IMG/VR virus record: IMGVR_UViG_3300047551_001346
Span: 1-42,692 of that record
DNA from: a virus
DNA length: 42,692 nucleotides
Direction: 5' to 3' (one strand)
Made by a program: the position numbers and the translations under genes. A model generated the notes under the pieces. It did not search any database. It was not told where the DNA came from and worked only from the letters and a program-made list of their open reading frames with translations. Below, piece after piece: positions 29,504-38,160 of the stretch; position 1 is the first letter of the stretch; every line of letters begins with the position of its first letter.

Positions 29504-31069
29504 ATGAAAAACAATGATACAACAAGTATTGTAAAAAGTCCTTATCAAAAGGTCAATTTTTCTGAAGATCAAATAGTAGAATTTATGAAGTGTGCGGACC
29601 CGGATACTGGTCCGGAGTATTTCATGAGTAACTATTTCTACATTCAACACCCGGTAAAAGGAAAAATGTTGTATCAACCTTTTGAGTATCAACAAAGACT
29701 CATTGGTACTTATCATCAAAATAGATTCAGTATAAGTCTTATGCCTAGACAAACCGGTAAGACTACCAGTGCAGCAGGATATCTGCTATGGTTTGCAATG
29801 TTTAGACCAGATAGCACCATTTTAATTGCAGCTCACAAATATTCTGGCGCTCAGGAGATCATGCAGCGGGTAAGGTATGCATATGAACTATGTCCAGACT
29901 GGATTAGAGCAGGGGTTACTAGTTATAACAAAGGTTCAATTGATTTTGAAAATGGATCACGTATTGTTAGCCAAACAACTACCGAAACAACTGGCCGAGG
30001 TATGAGTATTACACTATTATACTGTGACGAATTCGCTTTTGTGCGACCCACAATAGCCAAAGAATTCTGGACAAGTATTTCGCCTACTTTAAGCACAGGT
30101 GGTAAAGCCATTATAACTTCAACTCCAAACTCAGACGAAGATCAGTTTGCGTTTATTTGGAAACAAGCTAACAAATGCATAGATGAGTATGGTAATCCAA
30201 CGGTACTAGGAATTAATGGTTTTCGAGCGTATCAAGCCAATTGGTGGGAACATCCAGATCGTGACGATAAATGGAAATCTGAAGAAATTGGTCGTATAGG
30301 CGAAGAACGTTTTAGACGTGAACACGGCTGCGAATTTTTGATTTATGATGAAACTTTAGTGAACAGCATAACACTAGCAGAATTACAAAGTCGCGAACCA
30401 ATTGAATTACAAGGACAAGTGCGTTGGTTTCAAAAACCACAACGTAATAAAACTTATGTAATTGGGCTAGATCCCAGCCTTGGTACAGGAGGTGACTATG
30501 CTGCTATTCAAGTTTATGAATTGCCAACCATGCTTCAAGTTGCAGAGTGGCAACATAATAAAACTCCTATTCAACGCCAAGTGTCTATTTTAAAAGAGAT
30601 ATGTGAATATATCTATGATGTCATTGGAACACAAAATGATATCTACTACTCGGTGGAAAATAACACATTAGGTGAAGCAGCATTAGTTGTTATTGCAGAA
30701 TTTGGCGAAGAAAATATCAGGGGAACTTTCCTAAGTCAGCCAATAAAAACTGGACAAGCAAGAATACACAGAAAAGGGTTTACTACCACAAACAAGACAA
30801 AGTTGGCGGTGTGTGCCAAATTGAAAAATCTTGTAGAAAATCGTAAAATGACCATTTGTAGTAAAAACTTGATAAGCGAATTGAAAACTTTTGTAGCATT
30901 TGGCGTTAGTTTTGCTGCCAAAACAGGCGAAACTGATGATTTAGTGTCTGCAACTTTGCTTACACTAAGAATGGTGCAAGCTTTACAAAGTTATGATGCA
31001 GAATTAGACGAAAAGTTACGAGATAATGTGGACGACTACTTGGCTCCTATGCCATTCATTGTCATTTAA
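29504..31069 (+). CDS. 17: Terminase large subunit gp17
   Basis: The 521-residue protein has the packaging ATPase motifs: Walker A PRQTGKTT (residues 81-88), Walker B LLYCDEFAF (D175, E176), and a C-motif-like IITSTPN. The C-terminal RNase-H-fold nuclease has GLDPSLGTGGDYAA (D323) and a final GETDDLVSATLL with acidic residues. This is the T4 gp17 motor that cuts concatemeric DNA and pumps it into the prohead. The length is slightly below T4 gp17 (610), mainly because the N- and C-terminal extensions are shorter. No good ribosome site precedes the ATG. Confidence 0.96.
   Translation: MKNNDTTSIVKSPYQKVNFSEDQIVEFMKCADPDTGPEYFMSNYFYIQHPVKGKMLYQPFEYQQRLIGTYHQNRFSISLMPRQTGKTTSAAGYLLWFAMFRPDSTILIAAHKYSGAQEIMQRVRYAYELCPDWIRAGVTSYNKGSIDFENGSRIVSQTTTETTGRGMSITLLYCDEFAFVRPTIAKEFWTSISPTLSTGGKAIITSTPNSDEDQFAFIWKQANKCIDEYGNPTVLGINGFRAYQANWWEHPDRDDKWKSEEIGRIGEERFRREHGCEFLIYDETLVNSITLAELQSREPIELQGQVRWFQKPQRNKTYVIGLDPSLGTGGDYAAIQVYELPTMLQVAEWQHNKTPIQRQVSILKEICEYIYDVIGTQNDIYYSVENNTLGEAALVVIAEFGEENIRGTFLSQPIKTGQARIHRKGFTTTNKTKLAVCAKLKNLVENRKMTICSKNLISELKTFVAFGVSFAAKTGETDDLVSATLLTLRMVQALQSYDAELDEKLRDNVDDYLAPMPFIVI
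29528..29556 (-). promoter_or_regulatory. Reverse sigma70-like promoter for the HNH gene
   Basis: On the reverse strand TTGACC (29556-29551) and TACAAT (29533-29528) are 17 bases apart. The predicted start near 29521 lies 29 bases before the HNH ATG, so this promoter sits within the first codons of terL. Confidence 0.45.
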
Positions 31070-31078
31070 GTAAGTTGA

Positions 31079-31084
31079 TAAATA
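31079..31084 (+). promoter_or_regulatory. Late promoter core near leaderless spacing
   Basis: GATAAATA is followed by TAAATT and the ATG at 31091. The predicted start is 31090, a one-base leader. No Shine-Dalgarno sequence is seen. Confidence 0.5.
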
Positions 31085-31090
31085 TAAATT

Positions 31091-32539
31091 ATGCGTGAAC
31101 TAGATAAAATTTCTGAAGAATTATTTGACAAGATTAGAGCTCGGTTTGATCATGTTAGTATTGGCAATAACAAAGCTGAACGTGTAACTGATGCTAGCCA
31201 GGCTAGATTTTTTAATTTTGATTATGTAAGCCAAGATGGCGAAAATTTTGGTAATATTACAATAAGTTTAATCGATGAAAATTCATTGAAAATTTATTTC
31301 AGTTCTAATATTACCGAAAATTTAAATGATGAACAACTTGTTGAATGGTATTCATTTTTGAAAAATATCAAAAATTTCGCTAAACGTAATATGTTAACTT
31401 TTGATGTAAGAGATATTAACCGTAGCAATCTTGATTTAAAAGATTTAAAGCAGCAAAGCGGAACTGATAGCACGTTCGATAAAGAAGATCTGGATCTTAC
31501 TGAGAGTCGTTTATACGGATTAGGCAATAATAAACGCATGAGTTTTGGTGATGTAGGCACACACAAAATTATTATAAAACACAGAGATCAAATTGATCCT
31601 GAACGCCATGGTTCCAGAGGTAGACAAATTGAGCATGTTTTTATCGAAACTCCAATTGGCGAAAGATTTTTATTAGATCATACAAACTTACACGGTGCAA
31701 GAGCAACTGCCAATCACTTGCGTAATGGTGGCAGTATTGGCGACGAGGGCAGTCAATTGATAAACGAAATGGTCAAAGAAATGGCAAGCATGCGTCATTT
31801 TGTCCGTAGCATGAAAAATCGCACGTTTGAAGATGCCGAAACAGTGGGTATGGTTGACGCTGCAATTTATAGATATAACGAAGTTAAAGATAATTTAAAA
31901 AAATTACAAGGTAGGAATGGTAAAGAAATGCTAGAAGCCATGCTTGGCCCAAATAGTATTGACGAAGAATCAATTGATATTGATGCTCTACGTGAAAGAT
32001 TCGTTAAAAAAATCTATGATGATAGATTCAACGAAGCCTTACCATACGTATACAACGCATACAAAAAACAAAAAGAAATGGAAACAAGCGAGGCAAAAGA
32101 ATTTGTGTCATGGGCTGATAACATTGCCGAAACGAATTGGGATGATGACACTGATGACAGAAACGAAAATGATCTATTAAGAGTAATGCAAAGACCAATT
32201 TCAGTAGGTGTTGATGCTGTTGATGCCAGAGCATTACTATCTAATATGGGGTTTGAAGGAGCAGAAGATTTGTTTGCTGACCTAGCAGAAGTAGCACGAG
32301 TTCAAGGTCCGGACATGGATATTCGTGGAGAAGTGGCTCAATGGTTATCTTCAAATGGCGAACAAGCGTTATCTAATCAAATAATGCAAATTTTACAGCA
32401 ACAAAACACAAACACACAACCTGTACCACAACAACCCAATGTACCACAGCAACCAATGGGCGATAATACTATGGACGAACCGGTTGTAAACGAAGAAATA
32501 TCCATTTTGCGTTGGTTATCTGGTTTAGGTAAAAAATAA
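31091..32539 (+). CDS. Large hypothetical protein, probable virion protein
   Basis: The 482-residue protein begins MRELDKISEELFDKIRARFD and has an alpha/beta domain (ARFFNFDYVSQDG...ITISLIDENSLKIYFSSNI) followed by DVRDINRSNLDLKDLKQQ. A second part (HKIIIKHRDQIDPERHGSRGRQIEHVFIETPIGERFLL) leads to long helices and an acidic region. The end is Gln/Asn/Pro-rich (QQQNTNTQPVPQQPN) and finishes EEISILRWLSGLGKK. I recall a similar unnamed protein in T4-like aquatic phages. No catalytic motif found. A late-type promoter suggests a structural or assembly role. Confidence 0.6.
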   Translation: MRELDKISEELFDKIRARFDHVSIGNNKAERVTDASQARFFNFDYVSQDGENFGNITISLIDENSLKIYFSSNITENLNDEQLVEWYSFLKNIKNFAKRNMLTFDVRDINRSNLDLKDLKQQSGTDSTFDKEDLDLTESRLYGLGNNKRMSFGDVGTHKIIIKHRDQIDPERHGSRGRQIEHVFIETPIGERFLLDHTNLHGARATANHLRNGGSIGDEGSQLINEMVKEMASMRHFVRSMKNRTFEDAETVGMVDAAIYRYNEVKDNLKKLQGRNGKEMLEAMLGPNSIDEESIDIDALRERFVKKIYDDRFNEALPYVYNAYKKQKEMETSEAKEFVSWADNIAETNWDDDTDDRNENDLLRVMQRPISVGVDAVDARALLSNMGFEGAEDLFADLAEVARVQGPDMDIRGEVAQWLSSNGEQALSNQIMQILQQQNTNTQPVPQQPNVPQQPMGDNTMDEPVVNEEISILRWLSGLGKK

Positions 32540-32550
32540 TTTAATTTGTT

Positions 32551-32578
32551 TTGACAGTATAAATACAATTGTTATACA
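32551..32578 (+). promoter_or_regulatory. Sigma70-like promoter upstream of gp32
   Basis: TTGACA (32551-32556) is followed after 16 bases by TATACA (32573-32578). The start near 32585 would give a leader of about 60 bases with AAGGAG before the gp32 ATG. Confidence 0.5.
32558..32566 (+). promoter_or_regulatory. Perfect late promoter TATAAATA inside the gp32 early promoter
   Basis: TATAAATAC matches the T4 late consensus exactly and lies between the -35 and -10 of the sigma70-like promoter. Its start would be near 32571. Tandem control would let gp32 be made early and late. Confidence 0.6.
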
Positions 32579-32643
32579 CTAGTAAACATGCTTGTGTATA
32601 TCTTGGCACAAACTATTATGGCATTTATTAAGGAGAATATATT

Positions 32644-33648
32644 ATGGCCACTTCATTAGCAGAAATTCGCGCAAAGCTACAAGCGCAAGAAAACCGTCAA
32701 TCAGGCGGACAATCACAAGGCGACAACGCCATCTATGCACATTGGAATATTCCAGAAGGCTCAAGTGCAAAAATTAGATTTCTACCAGACGCTAACACAC
32801 AAAACTCATTCTTCTGGGTTGAGCGACTGATGATTCGTTTGCCATTTGCAGGCATCAAAGGCCAAGCAGATTCAAAGCCAGTTGTAGTACAAGTACCATG
32901 CGTAGAAATGTATGGTGACGCTTGCCCTATCCTAGCAGAAGTGCGTACTTGGTTCAAAGATCCAGGCCTGGAAGAAATGGGTCGCAAGTACTGGAAGAAA
33001 AAATCATACTTGTTTCAAGGTTTTGTAAGAGAGAATCCACTAGCGGACGACAAAACACCTGAGAATCCTATTCGTAGATTCGTTATTAGTCCCCAGATCT
33101 TTAATTTAATCAAGGCTGCACTAATGGATCCAGAACTAGAAAGCATGCCTACTGATTACACCGCTGGATTGGATTTCACGGTTACAAAAACAAGCAAAGG
33201 TGGTTATGCAGACTATTCAACATCGAAGTGGAGTCGTAAAGAAACTGCACTAACAGCGCAAGAACAAGGTGCGATTGATAGTTTTGGTCTTTACAACTTA
33301 AGTGACTTCTTGCCTAAGCGTCCGGGCGAAGTTGAACTAAAGGTTCTCAAAGAGATGTTCGAAGCTTCAGTAGATGGACAAGCATATGATCCAGATCGTT
33401 GGAGTCAATACTACAAGCCCAGCGGTTTTCAAGGTCGCAGCAGTGATGATGCTGCTGAGTTCACTGCTGTTCCGGTAACAAAAGTAGCTGCGACTCCTGT
33501 GCCAGTCCAGTCTTCCGCACCTTTTGATATAGATGAGGAAGATGATGCACCAGTAGCCACTGCCCCTGTACAGGCCGCTGCTGCTAAACCATCAAGTCAG
33601 CGAGCCGAGGATATCTTGGCCATGATTCGGAATCGTAGTAAACAATAA
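32644..33648 (+). CDS. 32: Single-stranded DNA-binding protein gp32
   Basis: The 334-residue protein shows the gp32 layout: basic N-terminus with EIRAKLQAQENR (T4 LAST-like cooperativity region), an OB-fold core (HWNIPEGSSAKIRFLPDAN, FWVERLMIRLPFAGI, YWKKKSYLFQGFV, PIRRFVISPQIFNLI, TAGLDFTVTKTSKGGYADYSTSKWSRKE), and an acidic C-terminal region (FDIDEEDDAP). It ends in the helix SQRAEDILAMIRNRS, common in cyanophage-type gp32. Of the T4 zinc ligands (one His and three Cys), only two Cys are obvious here (VPC and DAC near residues 85-93), so zinc binding may be reduced or lost. gp32 coats ssDNA in replication, recombination and repair; UvsX and UvsY lie downstream. Confidence 0.93.
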   Translation: MATSLAEIRAKLQAQENRQSGGQSQGDNAIYAHWNIPEGSSAKIRFLPDANTQNSFFWVERLMIRLPFAGIKGQADSKPVVVQVPCVEMYGDACPILAEVRTWFKDPGLEEMGRKYWKKKSYLFQGFVRENPLADDKTPENPIRRFVISPQIFNLIKAALMDPELESMPTDYTAGLDFTVTKTSKGGYADYSTSKWSRKETALTAQEQGAIDSFGLYNLSDFLPKRPGEVELKVLKEMFEASVDGQAYDPDRWSQYYKPSGFQGRSSDDAAEFTAVPVTKVAATPVPVQSSAPFDIDEEDDAPVATAPVQAAAAKPSSQRAEDILAMIRNRSKQ

Positions 33649-33657
33649 GGTAGTCTG

Positions 33658-34266
33658 ATGTTATCGCAACTAGATAACATCATTTTTCCAGATCGTTGTG
33701 ATGTACTAGAAATAGTTCCATCACAACGATATGTCTATCCCATATACAAAAATGGTAGTAGCAGTTTGTATAATTCGGGATTTAGATTACTGGAGCATGA
33801 TGAAATAAAAAACATTCCTGTTATTGACATTTATGTTCGCGATCCTTACGACAGATTTGTATCTGGTGTTAACACTTTTCTAAAACAAAATGCAAATTTA
33901 AATAGAGAGACAGCGATACATTTTATCACAAACTATCTATTCTTGAACAGGCACTTTTGCCCACAATTTTTTTGGCTGGTAAATTTACGAAGATTTACTG
34001 ATGCAAAAGTTCGTATCAATTCAATCGATTCACTGTCAGAAGTTACTGATTTAAAATTTAACAAAAATCAAAGCTTGCTTTCAGATGAAACTTTTGCAAA
34101 TGAAAAAATACATTTTTACTTGTCAATTGATAAAGCTTTAACTCAAGATTTACTAGGAAAAACTGTACCATTTAAGTTAATTGTACAAACAATTCGCTAT
34201 CGTTATTCTGACGTTTACAAAGAAGTAATACAAAGGAGTTTGAATTTATGCAGTGTCCTAGATTAA
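33658..34266 (+). CDS. Sulfotransferase-like protein
   Basis: This 202-residue protein has both PAPS-binding elements of carbohydrate sulfotransferases: a 5'-phosphosulfate loop YKNGSSSLY (residues 30-38), with K31 and Ser residues as in 'P-K-x-G-(S/T)-(S/T)-S/L', and a 3'-phosphate loop VRDPYDRFVSGV (residues 60-71), with R61 and S69 as in 'RDP-x-x-R-x-x-S'. The rest is helical and short, close to the minimum for the fold. These enzymes move sulfate from PAPS to sugar hydroxyls. It follows gp32 by nine bases and overlaps the first radical SAM gene by 19 bases, so it belongs to the modification cluster. Substrate unknown. Confidence 0.62.
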   Translation: MLSQLDNIIFPDRCDVLEIVPSQRYVYPIYKNGSSSLYNSGFRLLEHDEIKNIPVIDIYVRDPYDRFVSGVNTFLKQNANLNRETAIHFITNYLFLNRHFCPQFFWLVNLRRFTDAKVRINSIDSLSEVTDLKFNKNQSLLSDETFANEKIHFYLSIDKALTQDLLGKTVPFKLIVQTIRYRYSDVYKEVIQRSLNLCSVLD

Positions 34267-35195
34267 CTCACTTTGTAAGATTAAACTTCAACGGTACATA
34301 CAGTAGATGCGGTCATATGGTAGATCCGCCGCAATTTGCCTCATTGAGAGACATGGAAGAAAGTGCATGGCTCGATGACGTAAAAACAAAAATGGAACAC
34401 AATATCTGGCCAGACGAATGCGTGAGATGTCGTGACACTGAAAGTGTTGACAAATCCAGTATAAGAATAAATTCAATTGAATTTGATAAAAAACAAAAAA
34501 GATCAGACTATCTCATAATTGGAGGAGTATTAGATAATATTTGTAATAGTGGATGCATCACTTGCAATGAATACTTAAGTACTAAAATTGGTAGTATTAA
34601 ATCAAAAGTATACCCAATTTTTGACAATTATGATAAATTCTGGCAATTGCCTACTGAAAGGGTAGTGCATATAGATATTAACGGAGGCGAACCAAGTGCT
34701 AGTAAAAATTACAAACAAATTTTAAAAAATTTACCTTCCAACGTGCAATCAGTAAGAGTAAATACCAACTGTGCAATGATAATCGATGAATTGCAAGACT
34801 TGATTAATCAAGGCATTAAAGTAACAGTAACAGTCAGTTTAGATGGAATTAATGAAGTTCATGACCAAGTGAGATGGCCCATTAAATGGGATGTGTTTTA
34901 CAAAAATTTATTGCATTATAAGAACATTAAAAATTTAGATTTGAATACATGGACCACAGTAAGTGCCTTAAATATTCACAATTTGGAAACAATATTACAG
35001 TTTGTTGCTGATCATAAATTGGCACATTCTTATGCTTTTTTAAACAGTCCCGATCCCTTAAACGTAAAGTATAAAAACAGTTACACTTTACCATGGGCAC
35101 ATCTATTTCCGAATATTGTTGCCACTGATAAAAATAATCAAGTTGAAGTGGATAAATTTATTCAAAACGAAAACAGTTTACGAGGTATTATATGA
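34248..35195 (+). CDS. Radical SAM protein 1, N-terminal Cys module (twitch type)
   Basis: The 315-residue protein has the radical SAM cluster site C99-x3-C103-x2-C106 (NICNSGCITCN) and the SAM-binding glycine-rich strand INGGEPS. The first 65 residues carry four cysteines, C3, C21, C58 and C61, within the layout 'C...F.G.YSRCGH...F.SL..M..S.WL..VK..M....WP-x-E-C-x-R-C', which matches radical SAM proteins with an N-terminal twitch-type auxiliary cluster domain. Such proteins occur in cyanophages and other marine phages with no known substrate. AAGGAG stands nine bases before the ATG, inside the sulfotransferase gene. The stop overlaps the SDR start (ATGA). Confidence 0.85.
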   Translation: MQCPRLTHFVRLNFNGTYSRCGHMVDPPQFASLRDMEESAWLDDVKTKMEHNIWPDECVRCRDTESVDKSSIRINSIEFDKKQKRSDYLIIGGVLDNICNSGCITCNEYLSTKIGSIKSKVYPIFDNYDKFWQLPTERVVHIDINGGEPSASKNYKQILKNLPSNVQSVRVNTNCAMIIDELQDLINQGIKVTVTVSLDGINEVHDQVRWPIKWDVFYKNLLHYKNIKNLDLNTWTTVSALNIHNLETILQFVADHKLAHSYAFLNSPDPLNVKYKNSYTLPWAHLFPNIVATDKNNQVEVDKFIQNENSLRGII

Positions 35196-35737
35196 AAATA
35201 GCAATTACTGGGCATAGCGCAGGTATAGGTCAAGCACTATATGAGATATTTCAATCCAATGGACATGAAGTGATTGGTCTTAGTAGAAGAAATGGTTACA
35301 ATATTCGTAGTCTTCCAAAGGTTTTAGAAATAATTAAAAGTTGTGATGTCTTTATAAACAATGCACAGGTTGGATTTGCACAGACAGAGTTGCTGTTTGC
35401 ACTTTATAAAGAATGGCAAGGAATTGAAAATAAAAAAATTATCAACATTAGCACCTTTATGACGTCCGAGCCTGTAAGTGCATTACCTGGTATAGAAATG
35501 ACTGAATATTATGTGCAAAAAACTGCTTTAGAAGAAGCCATAAAGCAGTTGAGATATTTGCGCAATTGGCCAAAATTGTGTTTGGTTAAACCAGGTGCAG
35601 TGGCAACTCAACCAAATCAAACAAGTCCTAAGCCATATGCAGATGTACATACGTGGGCACAGAAAATTGTAGACATGCTTGATCTAGGAGCCGACCTTGA
35701 AATACAAGAAATTGCATTGACAGTGAATTATCCATGA
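35192..35737 (+). CDS. Short-chain dehydrogenase/reductase
   Basis: This 181-residue protein has a classic SDR layout: nucleotide-binding TGHSAGIG (residues 6-13), NNAQ (56-59), the catalytic Ser in INISTF (S87) and Y106-x3-K110. The NAD(P) loop has SRRNGY after the second strand (R32, R33), favouring NADPH. It is shorter than typical SDRs (about 250), lacking part of the C-terminal substrate loop, and more like the compact NAD(P)-binding reductases seen in sugar pathways. It is coupled by ATGA overlaps to a radical SAM gene on each side, so the three are probably made together and act on one pathway. Confidence 0.86.
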   Translation: MKIAITGHSAGIGQALYEIFQSNGHEVIGLSRRNGYNIRSLPKVLEIIKSCDVFINNAQVGFAQTELLFALYKEWQGIENKKIINISTFMTSEPVSALPGIEMTEYYVQKTALEEAIKQLRYLRNWPKLCLVKPGAVATQPNQTSPKPYADVHTWAQKIVDMLDLGADLEIQEIALTVNYP

Positions 35738-36885
35738 GTCCAAAAGATTATTTAAAAAATAAAAATTTTTGTCCAATTCCATGGACTGGACTAATGTATA
35801 ATTTTGATGGTAGCGTAAAAAATTGCATCCGCAGTGCGGAACCAATTGGCAATATACAAAAAAATTCAATACAAGATATACTCAATGGCAAAGAAAACGT
35901 TTCCACTAAACGTGATATGCTAGACAACAAGCCCGGGTCTAGATGTTATCCGTGTTATGATTTAGAACAAAATAAAAATAGTTTTGATATTATTAGTGAT
36001 AGAGTTTTTTATTTACGCGAACTCAAATCTGTTCCGTTAATTACATATCAAAGTGCTGAAAATTTTGATCTTCAAACTATAGACATACGATGGTCAAATT
36101 TATGCAATTTTGCCTGTGTTTACTGTTATCCAGAGTTTAGTAGTAAATGGGAAAACGAGTTAGGAGTAAAACTTAAGACGCCCGTGGATCAAAATAAAGA
36201 GAAATTTGCGGAATACATTTATGACAATTTAAAAAAACTCAAACATGTTTATTTGGCAGGAGGTGAGCCTCTTTTAATCAAAGAAAATTACAATTTACTT
36301 CGGGCTTTAAAAAAAGAAAATCCCGATGTTAAATTGAGAATAAACACAAATTTAAGTAAAGTAGATACACGTATTTTTGAACTGGTTTGTTCTTTCACAA
36401 ATGTACATTGGACAGTGAGCTTAGAAACAATAGAGCAAGAGTACGAGTACATAAGATACGGTGGAAAATGGCATGAATTTTTAGAAAATTTAAACACGAT
36501 TAAAAAATTAAATCATTTAATTTCATTCAACATGCTGCATTTACTATTAAATCATTTGTCAATTTTTGAATGTGTAGATTTTTTAAAAGCTCAAGGTTTT
36601 CATAACAACAGTTTTATTATAGGTTCTTTATTAAAACCTGAATTTCTAAATATTAGACATTTGCCAGACAATGTGTTAACATTAGTGAAAGATGAATTAA
36701 AAGCTAGAATAAATGAAAAACCTGGTTTTCTACTTGAAAACGGATATAATAATATATTAAAATATATTGATGAACCAATGCAAAAAAATTTAGCTGAATC
36801 GTTTAATCAATTGAAAGTAATAGATCAACGACGCGGCCTAGATAGTAAAAAAATTTTTAAGGAACTTTATAATTATGGCAACTAA
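35734..36885 (+). CDS. Radical SAM protein 2, N-terminal Cys module (twitch type)
   Basis: The 383-residue protein has C124-x3-C128-x2-C131 (LCNFACVYCY), AGGEPLL as the SAM strand, and WTVSLETI later. The N-terminus NFCPIPWTGLMYNFDGSVKNC (C13, C31), 'IGNIQ...IQDILNGKE...RDMLDNKPG' and RCYPC (C71, C74) form a four-Cys module of the SPASM/twitch sort placed before the barrel. This layout is shared with protein 1 and protein 3, so all three are one family. The sequence is much richer in A/T runs than the neighbouring uvsX. The start overlaps the SDR stop, and the uvsX start lies 11 bases inside its end. Confidence 0.87.
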   Translation: MSPKDYLKNKNFCPIPWTGLMYNFDGSVKNCIRSAEPIGNIQKNSIQDILNGKENVSTKRDMLDNKPGSRCYPCYDLEQNKNSFDIISDRVFYLRELKSVPLITYQSAENFDLQTIDIRWSNLCNFACVYCYPEFSSKWENELGVKLKTPVDQNKEKFAEYIYDNLKKLKHVYLAGGEPLLIKENYNLLRALKKENPDVKLRINTNLSKVDTRIFELVCSFTNVHWTVSLETIEQEYEYIRYGGKWHEFLENLNTIKKLNHLISFNMLHLLLNHLSIFECVDFLKAQGFHNNSFIIGSLLKPEFLNIRHLPDNVLTLVKDELKARINEKPGFLLENGYNNILKYIDEPMQKNLAESFNQLKVIDQRRGLDSKKIFKELYNYGN

Positions 36886-37945
36886 ACCATTTGATGTATC
36901 AAAATTTCGTAAAAGTATTACAAAAAGTATTGACGGTATCAGCGTTGGATTCAACGACCCAACAGATTGGATCAGCACAAACAACTACGCTCTTAACTAC
37001 CTTATTAGTGGGGATTTCAATAAGGGCATACCGATGGGTAAGGTTACAGTCTTTGCTGGTGAATCTGGTGCGGGTAAATCCTTTATCTGCTCGGGAAATC
37101 TCGTCAAGAATGCACAAGAACAAGGTATTTACGTTATCCTTATCGATACTGAAAACGCACTTGATGAAGCGTGGCTACACGCACTCGGTGTGGACACTAG
37201 TGAGAACAAACTTCTCAAACTCAATATGGCCATGATCGACGACGTTGCCAAAATGATCACCGAGTTCGTAAAGGAATATAAAACACTACCCGAAGATCAA
37301 CGTCCTAAGGTACTAATAGTATTAGACAGTCTAGGCATGTTGCTGACTCCTACAGATGTCAATCAGTTTGAAGCCGGCGACCTGAAAGGTGACATGGGTC
37401 GTAAACCCAAGGCACTAACAGCACTAGTTCGTAACTGTGTTAACATGTTTGGTAGCTTGAACATTGGATTGGTGGCAACCAACCACACATACGCATCACA
37501 GGATATGTTTGATCCAGATGACAAGATCTCAGGCGGCCAAGGTTTTATCTATGCTAGTTCAATTGTGGTTGCTATGCGTAAACTCAAACTCAAAGAAGAT
37601 GAAGATGGCAACAAGATTTCAGAAGTCAAGGGTATCAGAGCAGCATGTAAGATCATGAAAACACGCTACGCCAAACCGTTTGAAAGTGTACAGGTCAAGA
37701 TTCCATACGAGCAAGGAATGAATCCTTATTCAGGGTTAGTTGACTTGTTTGAGGGTAAAGGTTTGTTACAGAAAGAAGGTAACAGTCTTAAATACACGCT
37801 AGCAGATGGTACTGTAATCAAGCAGTTCCGCAAGGCCTGGGAACGCAATGAGGATGGCAGCTTGGATAAAGTTATGAGCGACTTTGCTGCCAATCCACAC
37901 AAGGATACTGCTGCTGTCCAACTAGAAGAGGAAATTGTTGAATGA
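36875..37945 (+). CDS. uvsX: UvsX RecA-like recombinase
   Basis: The 356-residue protein has Walker A GESGAGKS (residues 62-69), Walker B VLIVLDSLGML, the RecA-type ATN-H loop (GLVATNHTYA), the DNA-binding region SGGQGFIYASSIVVAM, and the acidic tail LEEEIVE. It is close in size to T4 UvsX (391). UvsX drives strand exchange and recombination-dependent replication with UvsY and gp32. It begins 11 bases inside the radical SAM 2 gene with AAGGA upstream, and its stop overlaps the next small gene (ATGA). Its codons are less AT-biased than those of the radical SAM genes around it. Confidence 0.95.
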   Translation: MATKPFDVSKFRKSITKSIDGISVGFNDPTDWISTNNYALNYLISGDFNKGIPMGKVTVFAGESGAGKSFICSGNLVKNAQEQGIYVILIDTENALDEAWLHALGVDTSENKLLKLNMAMIDDVAKMITEFVKEYKTLPEDQRPKVLIVLDSLGMLLTPTDVNQFEAGDLKGDMGRKPKALTALVRNCVNMFGSLNIGLVATNHTYASQDMFDPDDKISGGQGFIYASSIVVAMRKLKLKEDEDGNKISEVKGIRAACKIMKTRYAKPFESVQVKIPYEQGMNPYSGLVDLFEGKGLLQKEGNSLKYTLADGTVIKQFRKAWERNEDGSLDKVMSDFAANPHKDTAAVQLEEEIVE

Positions 37946-38160
37946 GTATTGATATTGAAGTGTTAATTGAATCTTACATTACGCTTAAAGAATATATTCC
38001 AGCTAAAGAGCGACAGGCCGCTGCTGATAATCTTGTCAGCATGCTAGTCGACAATCTTAGCGACAAAGAGCTTAAAGAATTCAGTGGTGCAGATAGTTTT
38101 GTAAAAAGAGCCATGGATGAATATTTGGATGATGACGATTTTGAACTTGATGAAGAATGA
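37942..38160 (+). CDS. Small acidic protein downstream of UvsX
   Basis: A 72-residue acidic helical protein (VLIESYITLKEYIPAKERQAAADNLVSMLVDNL...ELKEF) with a poly-acidic end (YLDDDDFELDEE). Similar short genes follow uvsX in T4-like aquatic phages, as far as I recall, with no function assigned. The start overlaps the uvsX stop, and the stop TGA directly abuts the next ATG. Its conservation next to uvsX argues against it being a substrate peptide of the radical SAM enzymes. Confidence 0.68.
   Translation: MSIDIEVLIESYITLKEYIPAKERQAAADNLVSMLVDNLSDKELKEFSGADSFVKRAMDEYLDDDDFELDEE

Noticed and set aside
29493-29525. Upstream TTG as the HNH start
   Set aside because: It would overlap the divergent terL coding region; the ATG at 29492 begins the usual family N-terminus.
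37942-38160. The 72-residue acidic gene as a substrate peptide (RiPP precursor) for the radical SAM enzymes
   Set aside because: It has no cysteines, no Gly-rich core or leader/core break, and resembles a small gene usually found next to uvsX in T4-like phages.
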